64,000 bases of DNA, taken from positions 12,263,501 to 12,327,500 of the forward strand of contig NW_026262690.1 of assembly GCF_021869535.1 (NCBI RefSeq), in the 5' to 3' direction. This DNA is from Mytilus californianus. Taxonomy: Eukaryota > Mollusca > Bivalvia > Mytilida > Mytilidae. This document shows positions 25,135 through 35,649 of this stretch, in pieces. A program made the translations under genes and the position numbers. The notes under the pieces were generated by a model, which saw only the letters and a program-made list of their open reading frames with translations, was not told where the DNA came from and ran no database searches. Numbering within the stretch: position 1 is the stretch's first letter; every line of letters begins with the position of its first letter.

Positions 25135-25690
25135 AGATATAAGAAGATGTGGTATGAGTGCCAATGAGACAACTCTCCATCCAAGTCACAATCTGTAAAA
25201 GCAAACCATTATAGGTCAAAGTACGGCCTTCAACACGGAGCCTTGGCTCACACCGAACAGCAAGCTTAAAAGGGCCCCAAAAATGACTAGTGTAAAACCA
25301 TTCAAACTGGAAAACCAATGGTCTAATCTATATAAAAAACGAGAAACGAGAAACACTTATGAACCATATAAACAAACGACAACCACTGAACATCAGGTTC
25401 CTGACTTAGGACAGGTGCAAACAAATGCAGCGGGTTTGAACTAGTTTTTTGGCGCCAAACCCTCCCCCTAACCTGGGACAGTGATGTAACGGTAAAACAT
25501 AAGAACAAACTATGCAAAACAATAAACGAAAAAAAAATATGAGAAACAGCAAAAAAGACAACCACTCTATTACAGGCTCCTGACTTGGGACAGGCACATA
25601 TAGAATGTGGCAGGTTAAACGTTTTAATAGGCGCCAACCTTCATCCTACATGAAACAATAGTGTAACATCACATCATAGGAAGACACACT
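25135..25690 (+). repeat. Family B repeat with an extra family A-type tail
   Basis: Begins GATATAAGAAGATGTGGTAT, GAGTGCCAATGAGACAACTC, CGGAGCCTTGGCTCACACCG, AAACGAGAAACGAGAAACAC, then GGTTCCTGACTTAGGACAGG. After a GGCGCCAAACCCTCCCCC end, a second tail (GGCTCCTGACTTGGGACAGG, GGCGCCAACC) follows in the same orientation. The undisrupted TATAAAAAACGAGAAACG segment is an empty site relative to 40465-41349. Confidence 0.8.
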
Positions 25691-26267
25691 ATACAATATC
25701 AATTGAAATGGCTTAACTCAATCAAAAGACATATTAACAAGAACAAGTGAACATACACTGAACGAATAAATTTGATCTATGACACAATGTAAATACATAA
25801 TTATTAAAACAAGGGGGTTAGATGTAGACAACCATAACCTTGGCAAAGTGTCGCCAAATAAAATAACGTACACAGGTAAATAAGAATAAGTTTGTTGTAA
25901 GGTATACATGGAGTACGGAAATAATTTTTACAAAATAAATAATTTTGTTGTTCCTAGTACGAGGACAAAAGTGAATATTAATATAAGCAAGGTCTTTGAT
26001 TAACACTTACGACTTCTGTTTGCATTGAATCATTAGATTATAATAATTACTTATAAATTCATTTAAAATGATATTCAGAAAATATAAAGAATCATGACTC
26101 AGCTGTTTTCATAAATATATCTTCAAAGTGTTCTTCATACCTGCGTTCATGTAGTTTAAATGTGAAAGGAGTGAGTCCTGATGAAGTGAAAATCCTTTGT
26201 ATTTCATCAAATGATACTGTACGTTTCATTATTTAAAAATTATATGAGCAAATCAGCCTGAATAAGG

Positions 26268-26610
26268 ATAAATCAGCATGTGCAATACTGATGACGTCGC
26301 TTGAGGATATAAATCATGAGTTAAAATTGTTTATCGTCCTGTTCCAATACGGGAAAAAGCCGTGCAGAAAAGAAATACAGGATTTTAACATCCGGTTGAA
26401 AACTGTTTACGCTTTACCAAATTTTGGACGTATTCAAAAGAATTAAGACACATTTTTCAATTAAACTGATTTGATCAAATCATCCATATATATTACAGCC
26501 AAATCAACTTGTACAAAACTGATGACGTCGCCCTGTTCATATCAATACATCTTTTTGGCCTGGTCCAATACAGAAAAGGCCGTATTAACCCATGGGTTCA
26601 TACGAGACAT
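26268..26610 (+). repeat. Two diverged copies of a block with a TGATGACGTCGC motif
   Basis: 26268-26362 and 26505-26600 share AATCAnC.TGT.CAA.ACTGATGACGTCGC, a TCCAATACnGnAAAAGnCCGT segment and nearby TTCATC/TTCATA words. The TGACGTC word resembles a CRE site; function unknown. Confidence 0.5.
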
Positions 26611-27069
26611 GCACTTCTGGTCGAAATTGTTTTACGCCTCACCTCACTGTTGGTGTATTTTTATGCACAAGTTACATTGCAATCATATTTTGAAGCTTAG
26701 AATAACATAAAAAAAGCGTAAATCATGTTCCGTGTTTTGTATCGATAAAAAAACGGAAATATTACACGGCCTTTCCAGTAAAACTTTCGATTATTACCTC
26801 TGTTTCATTTACCTCGATCAATCACCCGAACTCAGACGAGAAAAAATGATTAAAATGACTGATTTATTCTACTCCCAGGTATTTCATATTTTCTAGATAA
26901 AATTAATTGAATTATTATAAATTAAGTATTTGGACGAGAATCAGAAATTTCATTAAAAGTGAGAAAACTGTATCGTGACTGCGAAAAGACTAATTCAAAT
27001 ATGAAATCCTGTTCCTGCTTCTCGGTAAGTTTCTCAGTTTAATCGAATAATTAGAATCATTAAATAACT

Positions 27070-27181
27070 GTGTTATGAATTGGCTGTATCAACATTTAAA
27101 TTAGCCCCCCATACTCGGGGCCAATACAGCTAACCTCGAATCTATAACAGGGCCGATACAGATACAGCCAGTTAAAAACAC
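27070..27181. mobile_element. Small terminal-inverted-repeat element (MITE-like), 112 bp
   Basis: Ends GTGTTATGAATTGGCTGTAT and ATACAGCCAGTTAAAAACAC are imperfect inverted repeats (about 21 bp, TTGGCTGTATC against GATACAGCCAG). The interior has GCCCCCCATACTCGGGGCC and GGCCGATACAG blocks. There is no coding capacity. Confidence 0.5.
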
Positions 27182-27689
27182 TATAATATCATGGATGTTT
27201 TCATCATAAAATGAACCTCTCTCTATATAAGATGGCTTGTGAAATACAAATTAATTTACCATACAGACCTAATACTATTCTGATTATTGACCAACACTTG
27301 TGGCGAGAATTCTTAGTTTGTATAACATTAAGAAAATAATTGGATATAAATCATCTACCGACTATGAACTGTGAATTTTTAATAATTTATTTCTTGAAGA
27401 TTTATAAATCTCAAACAGACAGTATTTTAATGTTTATCAACATTTTGGTGTATTCCCGGATAAGTGACCAAATAATGAATGTCTAAAGCTGCTTCAAAAC
27501 AGCAAAGAATAAAAATGGTATTGGAACATATTCAAAATGGTATCTTTCAGCTTCGTATAGATTCTAAACAGATTCAAGTCATTCATTATTAGCTCATTAA
27601 TCAGTCCTTTGGTAATAAATGATTTATAACATGCTTTTCTTAAATTTTCCGTTGATAAATTAAAAAGTATTATAAATTATACAAGCCTT

Positions 27690-27840
27690 AAAATTTGGTA
27701 TCCTAGACGCGTGTTTCGTCTACGAAGGACTTATCAATGGCGTTCGAAAAAAAATAATAATTGGGAACAGAATTTGAAGAGCATTAGAAACCAAAAATTC
27801 TAAAATTATTGCGCCAAATACGGTTAAGGTAATATGAGCC
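27690..27840 (+). repeat. Family F repeat
   Basis: CCTAGACGCGTGTTTCGTCT followed by ACGAAGGACTTATCAATGGC, TTTGAAGAGCATTAGAAACC and TTGCGCCAAATACGG. Confidence 0.65.
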
Positions 27841-27889
27841 TTCCAGTAAAACATCCTTAGTGCTATGTTAACTATGTGAACTAGTTCAA

Positions 27890-28065
27890 ACTACTTTATG
27901 CAAATTATACCTAATAAACGTTTTGCTCTTCATTTAAGGTCATTTTTTTCTCATACAGCTTCTCACGTATATAAATATTATACATCATTGGCTTTCCAAA
28001 TTTGGGTTGAAGAGTTCCTGATAAAGGTATACTAGAAAACCACTTTGAATGTTCTAAATTTGTAA
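27890..28065 (-). repeat. Family E repeat
   Basis: Plus strand shows TAAGGTCATTTTTTTCTCAT, ACATCATTGGCTTTCCAAAT, GAGTTCCTGATAAAGGTATA and CTAGAAAACCACTTTGAATG, the reverse of family E. Confidence 0.6.
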
Positions 28066-28950
28066 GTGCTATTTACATTTTGGTTAACGGTGTCCTTCGA
28101 TGCGAAATTTTACCAAAACATGTGAAACTTGCAATATTTTTTTCAGCAGTGAATAACATTTGATAGTATGGAAACATATATTATTATTGTATCTGTTTCA
28201 TCGTAAACTTTAAAGAATCTTTAATATTTTAATTCCTAGAGAATGTTTATACTTTCTGATTTTGACCCTGTGGGTTAAACAAATACAGGGGAAATTGGCC
28301 TTAATTCATACAACGAACGTTTTGCTCAATTATAAATTGCATTTGTTTGGAATTATCCTCAATGTTTTGTTTCATTGCTTTCAGTTTTTAAACTTCATTG
28401 GTCTTTAGATAATTGCAAAATTCTATAAAATAATTTTAAACCGACTATTATCATAACATACTGAAGATGATTGACGTTTGAATCATTGTAGATTTAAATA
28501 AACTTTCAAAATATGCAGTAGACAATACAATGTATTAGAATTGAAACATAAATAATTTGATACTGCTGTAGGTCGTGCATTCAAATAACATCGAATCCAT
28601 TTTAATTCTCCTTGATAAAGTTTAATTTTTGTCATTCGCCTTGCTATTTTCAAAATTGAAAATAGTCGAAGAAATATTTTAGTTAACAAATATCAACTGC
28701 TTGAAGTGCAATTGTTTTTACGATTGTTCAAGGGATAAAATAATCATACTTTATTAATATTATGGCGATTCGCATTTTATAGTTCACATAATGTTGATCC
28801 TTGGTTAGAGTTTCCATTTCGGAAGAATTTGTTTACCCTATTTTATTTCGTATTATGTACGCACGGACATGATTAAAATTGTTCATTATAAATGTTCAAA
28901 AACTATGTAAAAAACAGTGGTTGGTGCATGTCTCCCTTAATTTAAATTAA
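28066..28950. other. No recognisable gene
   Basis: AT-rich; the open frame at 28483-28689 is not recognised. Confidence 0.5.
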
Positions 28951-28954
28951 ACTG

Positions 28955-29300
28955 ATATGGTTTCATTGTCAACTTCCTATTTCTCAGCAGTGATATTCCC
29001 TCTGTTCCATCGTATGGTGTATATATATCGCAATTATTACGTTTCACTTGACATGGTCACACCATACGGACTACATTAACTTGGATATGCTCCTTACACA
29101 AAAACTGTCCAAACTGAGTTATGAGGTAGAAAGACTGCAATCGACACTACATAAGTTTTACAGTCAGCGTCACGAGATGGTAAACCGATACAACGTGTAT
29201 GTTTCTTAACTCACTAGCAACAAGTTTTCGCAGTCGTCTGATCTGTTAATTAACCGATTTTGTCCTATTCCTGACAGTTTGACTGAGCATGGATACACAA
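28955..29300 (+). mobile_element. Reverse-transcriptase retroelement fragment
   Basis: Translates as VNFLFLSSDIPSVPSYGVYI then SQLLRF, followed after a frameshift by LDMLLTQKLSKLSYEVERLQ and HKFYSQRHEMVNRY. This is the tail of the RT region as in 33060-34010, from a related but distinct subfamily. It is interrupted and not functional. Confidence 0.65.
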
Positions 29301-29890
29301 AGTAGGTTTGGTATGCATAACAGTATATGCCTACCATGTCTCCTTTAAGATTTTATGCCATTCCTTCAGTTATTGTTTTTGCCATAATTTTTATCTTAAA
29401 AATGGATTTATGAGATTTAAACATTGGAAAATTACTGTCGTCTCTAATTTGGCCGTTGTATTTAAGCTCTATCACATTATGATGTTTCTAAAATGTTAAG
29501 GGTTTGGTTTTCGGATTTTCATTTCTCTATTTCTTGTGAAGTCATCATACATCGATTTTCAATTCTATTTGTTTCACAGCTGCATTGCTGTATTGATATG
29601 TCTTTTACTTGTTTCTGGTTTATACAATCTTGAATCATATTCATGTGACCTTTTCTAAGCTTTACAAATGGACTGAGTTTGCATCTATCTTTTAACAGAC
29701 GAAGCAATAAATCAGTAAGTCAATTTCAGCCATATGAACATCATTTAAAATCTTAACTGTACTACTATATAGTATGTCACAGATTTTGGTAAAATTTTGC
29801 ATACATGTTTGGCTCTTTGAACTATAACTGAAAATTGAAAACCAATGCATTTATCTCTTTTATTATCTAAAATATAAAGTAAAATAACAA
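29301..29890. other. No recognisable gene
   Basis: Short open frames on both strands only; no similarity recognised. Confidence 0.5.
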
Positions 29891-29893
29891 TAG

Positions 29894-30034
29894 GGTCACC
29901 GACTTCGTTTTTACAGTATACGAAGTAAGCGTAACGTCATTGTAGGCCGTAACACGTCGATTTGATTTACGTTTTTTTTTCTCTACCAACTAGGTAAAAG
30001 ATTGGTTGGTAGACCAAAAACGAAGTCGGTGACC
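29894..30034. mobile_element. Palindromic MITE-like element, 141 bp
   Basis: Perfect 19 bp terminal inverted repeats GGTCACCGACTTCGTTTTT and AAAAACGAAGTCGGTGACC. An inner hairpin, TCTACCAAC (29982-29990) and GTTGGTAGA (30005-30013), lies near the right end. It has no coding capacity. It sits at the A-tail end of the LINE fragment. Confidence 0.65.
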
Positions 30035-30039
30035 ATATG

Positions 30040-31120
30040 CGTATTTTTTTAAAATTTTTTTTTTTTAATTCTACATACTTTATTGAAAACTTTCACATTT
30101 GTTAGTTGGATACAGAAAGTACCGGTACCTTATCCCGGCCTCGTTAAACACTAGATTCTATATTTAGATAGAAAATAGTTAGTAATTGTTAGTATTCTAA
30201 ATTATAAAATATATACACTATATTATTATGTATCCATTATTTCCAAATTGTTCAATAAAGAGAGAATTTTATTTCATAAAGAAAGAAAAGATGAGAAAAT
30301 AATAAATGAATAAAAAAAAAAAAAAAGAAAAAAAAAAAAAGAAAACTAGAAAAAAGAAAAACAAATCACTGAAATTTGGATTTTTGGCTGCAGTATTTTG
30401 GTCAAAACTAGCGTGTGTCTTAAGATATAACATTAAATAAATTTGGCAAAGTTGGTTTTCCATTGTAAAATATTCATACAAACACAAAATAGATATTAAA
30501 AAACGTACATGTGGTTTCAGGCACAAAACAAGAACAAAAAACAATAAACAAACATATAACAATATATTAAATAAAACATATATGGTGGTGTGGAGAAGGC
30601 TAAAACAATATACACAGTAACATTACATAGGGTAATGCTAATTTGTTAAGTGTAAATTATTCTAGTAATGGAAGCCAGGGGTCCAAGTAGAGGTTGGCAA
30701 TGTGAAGAGGCTTTGTTTTAAAAACTATATTCTTTTCTAGTATTAGATTTTCTTTTAGATAATTTTTCAGCCCTGCAAAACTGACTTGATTTTCACACAG
30801 TTTCGTTCTATAAATAAAGAATTTTGATAATAGTATTATTAAATTTTTTATTTTATTATTTTCTGTTTTTCCTAAATTTCCGAATAAAACTATATCCATG
30901 TTAAACGGATTAATTATTTGTGTTTGGTTATAAATCCAGTCACCGAGTCTTATCCACAGATCTGCTATTTTATGGCATGTCCAAAATATGTGTTCAATAT
31001 CTTCGGTAACTTCATTGCAGAAAGTACATTTATCGCTTTGTTTTATTTTTATTTTAAATAAAAAATTATTTGTGCCCAAGATTCTGTGTATTATTCTATA
31101 CTGGAACCATTGAAGCTTAT
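30040..31120 (-). mobile_element. LINE (non-LTR retrotransposon) 3' end, 5'-truncated
   Basis: On the minus strand 31115-30657 reads KLQWFQYRIIHRILGTNNFL and continues through a CTFCNEVTEDIEHIFWTC zinc-finger-like motif to a stop, PWLPLLE. This C-x2-C...H-x4-C layout after the RT (zf-RVT type) is typical of L1/Tx1-like ORF2 C termini. The 3' part holds an AATAAA at 30084-30079, followed by an A-rich end (T runs at 30040-30066 on the plus strand). The frame is intact from 31115 to the stop, but everything upstream, including the RT, is missing, as in ordinary 5' truncation on insertion. Family assignment is tentative. Confidence 0.75.
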
Positions 31121-31446
31121 TTTATGTCATTAAAACGAAAATTCATGTATCAACAACATATAATTTTTTAAGAAAAATCTATGGATTTGAAATTTGATGA
31201 TTTTGAGACAAATTTAAGAACGTACTTCTATGTACAAGTGTTCACTATTTTGAAAGAATCAAATCAGTAATATTTCAGTTAATGTTAATGTGGGACAGTC
31301 TATATTCAGTGTTCCCAATGGAATTTGTATATTTATGTTGCATTTAATGGGGTTTCAAACGGGGATATTCAGTTATAATGTGATTTTTTATAACAGTTTT
31401 TCATGAGAATTGTTATAAAAAATTAAAACAGAAAAATTTTATGAGT

Positions 31447-31447
<1 letters not shown>

Positions 31448-31477
<30 letters not shown>
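31448..31477. repeat. Homopolymer run of 30 C
   Basis: Uninterrupted C run in otherwise AT-rich DNA, directly after ATGAGTA. Confidence 0.9.
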
Positions 31478-31944
31478 TTCCTTGGTTTGGCTTTGATATA
31501 TGTGATTAAAAGGAGTATTTCTTTACAAAACTATGTCCCAGCTTTTGGATAATTTGTTTCTGAAGGAATTCATAGGTCTCTAAAGATGAAAGGTAAAATA
31601 AGGAATGGCACTCAGCAGTTAAATCAATATATCTTCTAACTAGAGACATACATCAAAAATCTGAGACACGGTTGTGTAGCTTGTGTATGGTCAATAAAAG
31701 GGATGAAAACAAATGTTTACTACCATTTGACCTGAATGTGCTATTTTCATCCAATTGGAAGACCACTTTTCTGGCAGTTAGTGAGCCATATGTTTCATTG
31801 ATTGTACCTAAAGATTAAGTAAAGAGAAATATTTCAGCTTTAAAATTAGTTAAATATTTTGTATATAGATTGAGTGTTTTTGGAGAAATTAACCTTTTAA
31901 ACTGTTGATTGGAATAAGAAAAGTCAGACTGTAGTGCTACCCTA

Positions 31945-32255
31945 AAGGTATTACCCAAAGTTTTGGTCAGTACAACACAAACTTCAAACATGTAAGTTTT
32001 CAAAACAAATCTTAGCCCAATTTTTTTTGTTACTTCCTTATTCGTTCAATGAATACCAAAATTAATTCACACATTTTTCAATTCAATCTGTATTTTTGTT
32101 CTCTCTAAACAGTTTATATCTAATTAAATAGAAAGTCCCATTGGCAACTTGTCATTGGTCTTGTTTATAATTCATATTAACACGTTTCAGCTGTTTGATA
32201 AAAAGCTTGTGATTAAAGGGAGCCACGTGCAGCTCTCTATTACACATAGTTTTTC
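31945..32255 (+). repeat. Duplicated block, copy 1
   Basis: AAGGTATTACCCAAAGTTTT, TCAGTACAACACA, CCCATTGGCAACTTGTCATT, GGTCTTGTTTATAATTCATA and CACGTTTCAGCTGTTTGATA are shared in order with 32674-32955. Confidence 0.85.
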
Positions 32256-32673
32256 AACATTTATAATGAACTATTTTAATCATGTCCATGAAATACATAT
32301 TTAAAAAAAAAATAAGTTATACAAATGCCTTCAAAATGGAAAATCCACAGATCAACATAGTGTGACTATCAAATGCGAATCACAATATCATTACTAAAGT
32401 TTTATTATTGCATCCCTTGAAAATCGTTTTAAAAAGAAATGCAAATGATGCAGTAGAAAGTTCAAGATTGTAAAAACAAAGAGGAATATGCTAAAAATAT
32501 AGTTTCAAAAATACAGCAACACCGTGATTAAAAGCACAAAAAGACGATAATAGGTCACAATTCATTACATCGATTTTACTCTGTGGGTGATCTGCAGGGT
32601 GATCTGAAAATTTCTTGAAGGTTTTGCATTACATTTTTACTTATCTTTTTTAATTCCTTTCACATGTTGTATT

Positions 32674-32955
32674 AAAGGTATTACCCAAAGTTTTTCTCAG
32701 TACAACACACAACACCAAACATGTACGTTTTCAAAACGAATCTTAGCTCAATTTGTTTTGTTAATTCCCTATTCTCTCAATGAATACCAACTATAAATCA
32801 CACATTTTCTATACAGTTCATAACTAATCAAATAGAAAATCCCATTGGCAACTTGTCATTGGTCTTGTTTATAATTCATATTAACACGTTTCAGCTGTTT
32901 GATAAAAAGCTTGCGATTATAGGGAGACATTTTTTTGCAACTCTCTATTACTCTT
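32674..32955 (+). repeat. Duplicated block, copy 2
   Basis: Direct repeat of 31945-32255, about 730 bases downstream and about 85-90% similar by eye. The ends are not TG...CA, so these do not look like LTRs. Confidence 0.85.
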
Positions 32956-33059
32956 TTGGTTTTCCATTAAAAAAAGGGGGACACACTTGTTCTTTTCTAA
33001 ATACACTGTATTGATTGATGTATTAATGGTTTTTAACGCTATCTTAGCATTTAATCACC

Positions 33060-34310
33060 GGTCTGTTATATGTTTCTTTGGAATTTCAACTTAAGATGAA
33101 GAACTGGATCTTCCTTCCCTGTATTGGATACCTAAACTACATAAGTGTCCTTTCAAACAACGTGTATTGGTGGGTTTTCCAAGAGCTCAAGTATTCCCTA
33201 TTCCAAATAAAAGACAGATTCAAAGAGTTGATCCTGCTTTGTTTCATAAAAAAGAATGGCCAACGTAGATACAAGTATCTTGTCTTAGGGAGGGATCAAT
33301 CGTACTTTGTAAAATATCACTCAAACAAAAAATTCTCTGAAACTGACATTATCAAGATGCTTCATTTCTTGTGTGACAACATATTTGTTGCGTTTGGAGG
33401 ACGTGTTTTGCAACAAACAATCGGAATTCCCATGGGAATCAACTGTGCTTCTCTTCTTGCCGACTTGTTCCTTTATTGATATGAGGCTGACTTCATACAG
33501 GAACTACTGGACGTTAAGCAACCAACAATCAATCAATCATACAGGAACTTCTTAGGTAGAAAGAAAAGAAGTTAGCAGTATCCATTAACTTCACTTTCCG
33601 CTATATAGATTATTTTCTCTCACTAAATAATTCAAAATTTGGTGACTATGTTGAACGCATCTATCCCATCGAACTTGAGATAAAGGATACAACAGATACA
33701 GCTGAGTCTGTCTCATATCTTGACTTACATCTAGAAATTGACAAAGAGGGTCGGTTAAAACAAAACTTTACGACAAAAGAGATGATTTCAGTTTCCAAAT
33801 TGTGAACTTAGTACCATTTCTATGTAGCAATATTCCAGCAGCGCCTGCATACGGAATAAATATCTTCCAGTTGATACGATATCCCAGGGCTTGTATTTCC
33901 TATCATGATTTCCTCAACCCTTCGTAAATTTTACGGACGCCATCACGAGTTGGTTGACCGTAACGGAATATCCATTTCACAAATGACAACGGATATGTTC
34001 CAATTGTTGTAACTACAATGCCGTCCCCTTTTCCCCGAATGTAACCTACCGAATTAGACTTATCACCAGGTTTGAACTAACATGAGTAACACGACGGGTG
34101 CCGTATGTGGAGCAGGATCTGCTTACCCTTCCGGAGCACCTGTTTTGGTGGGGTTCGTGTTGCTCAGTCTTTAGTTTTCTATGTTGTGTTTTGTGTACTG
34201 TTGTTTGTCTGTTTGTCTGTTTCTTTTTTAGCCATGGCGTTGTCAGTTTATTTTCGACTTATGAGCGTGGATGTCCCTTTGGTATCTTTCGCCTCTCTTT
34301 TAGTCCGAAA
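33060..34310 (+). mobile_element. Reverse-transcriptase retroelement (probably Penelope-like), inactivated
   Basis: Best copy of its family here. Coding traces in order: ELDLPSLYWIPKLHK (33099-33143), an internal deletion, then KDRFKEL through FGGRVLQQTIGIPMGINCAS and LADLFLY (to 33476), a TGA, then YEADFIQELL. Next come FRYIDYFLSLNNSKFGDY and SYLDLHLEIDKEGRL, and after frame changes the C-terminal KSSLRKFYGRHHEL-like part (as LRKFYGRHHELVDR, about 33913-33955). The GIPMG and YIDD motifs define a reverse transcriptase; here the second catalytic Asp is Tyr (GAT TAT), so it is dead. The non-coding tail (AACACGACGGGTGCC, TCCGGAGCACCTG, CTTTGGTATCTTTCGCC) recurs in other fragments. Assignment to Penelope-like elements is from memory; no GIY-YIG domain is visible. 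Confidence 0.7.
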
Positions 34311-34679
34311 TATACTAAAAGGTGTAATTTTGTTTATTTTGTATTTGATGGGTAAATATGAAACTATTGCAAAAAATAGATGGAAAGCTATATATTTATC
34401 TTGTTACTATCCAACACATTGAAACTTACATGTGTACTCTACTTAAAAAAGAAACTTATTCGTCAGAATCATTTTAAACATAAAGTTGAAAATAGATAAG
34501 TGAAATGATTAAGTATTTAAAACATTGAGACATAAAAGCACGGTACGGGCAATTTGGAAACTGGCCAAGTGGTGTTTTGCAAAACATGAATAAAGGTGTT
34601 TGTAGATAAAAATGTTTGTGTATTCCTCAGGGGACGTGTGGTTCAATCACCCGTAAAAGTATCGTGTGTATATAAAACT

Positions 34680-35290
34680 TGGATGTTAAACAAGAGAGTG
34701 TCATTGCTAACGTTAAATGCCTCAATGTAAACATTGGACCCTGCTGCACGTGACAGCGTCATCGGCCGTCGAGAGGATGGACAATTTTAGACTAAAGTCG
34801 CCCGACAATTTAACGTTCACAAGAGGACAATTTTACAATTTCACGAATTTGGCAGAGATTTGATAAAACTTGGTAAGCTCAAGATCGTTGTTGAAGGCGT
34901 AGTCCACGCATCAATACCCTAGCAAAATAATTGGTATATCCGGTTGTTTTATCTACGTAATCGAATTGTGTTTCAATTACCGATTTTGTTATCCCAGGTT
35001 ATTTCGGACTCCCCTCCTAGAAATCCTTATCGTGCTTCGTCAACGCTTGATTCCACCAAAAAACCCTTGTCTTGGACAGTCATTATCCAGTTTCACAGAG
35101 CCTGCATGTATATATCGGCGTCATACTTTTAGGGTCTGGCACCGAATTTGGTTCAGCAATCAATAACGATTTCCTCTCTGATGGAAAAATTCGCGTATAC
35201 AGGCATTGAAATAAACCTATGTCACCCTTGTCATCGTACAGATAGTTGACATAGTTGGTGGCAGAAGCGTCATGTGGGCAGTAATATCCT
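34680..35290 (+). mobile_element. Possible LTR end with primer-binding site
   Basis: An AATAAA (35211) is followed about 35 bases later by GTTGACATAG and then TTGGTGGCAGAAGCG, resembling the junction of a Gypsy-type LTR with a tRNA primer-binding site (TGGTGGCAGAAGC). No gag or pol is seen, and the left LTR boundary is unclear. Confidence 0.25.
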
Positions 35291-35579
35291 ACAACCGCAG
35301 TACAAATCTAGCATGTACCAATGGAAATGTAACCGGTCAACATTATAAACACGAAACTTTGCAGCACATATAGTCAATGTTATTGAACGACAGAGGGAGA
35401 TGTTAACACAAACTCAATACACATCGAACTTGATTTTTCAGTGTTAAAAGATACTGTCTCAAGCTTTCTATTTAACACCTAAATGACTAAGACCATCGGC
35501 TCTGCCACTAATTCTAATATTTTCATACATATCTAAGACGGTTGCTCTGGAAAGGTCCATAATAAACTCATCATTGATA

Positions 35580-35640
35580 CCAGAATTGAAACTTTGTACG
35601 CCAGACGCGCGTTTCATCTACATAAGATCGTTCCCTTAGC
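35580..35640 (+). repeat. Family F fragment
   Basis: TTTGTACGCCAGACGCGCGT followed by TTCATCTACATAAGA. Confidence 0.55.
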
Positions 35641-35649
35641 TACCATTCG

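Noticed and set aside
25127-25637. Overlapping minus-strand open frames of 63-104 codons
   Set aside because: Lie in the family B/A composite repeat; the same peptide words recur at other repeat copies.
30269-30562. 97-codon minus frame rich in Phe
   Set aside because: Produced by A-rich low-complexity sequence in the LINE 3' region.
31945-32955. Pair of LTRs
   Set aside because: Ends lack TG...CA, no primer-binding site follows the first copy, and the spacer is too short for gag/pol.
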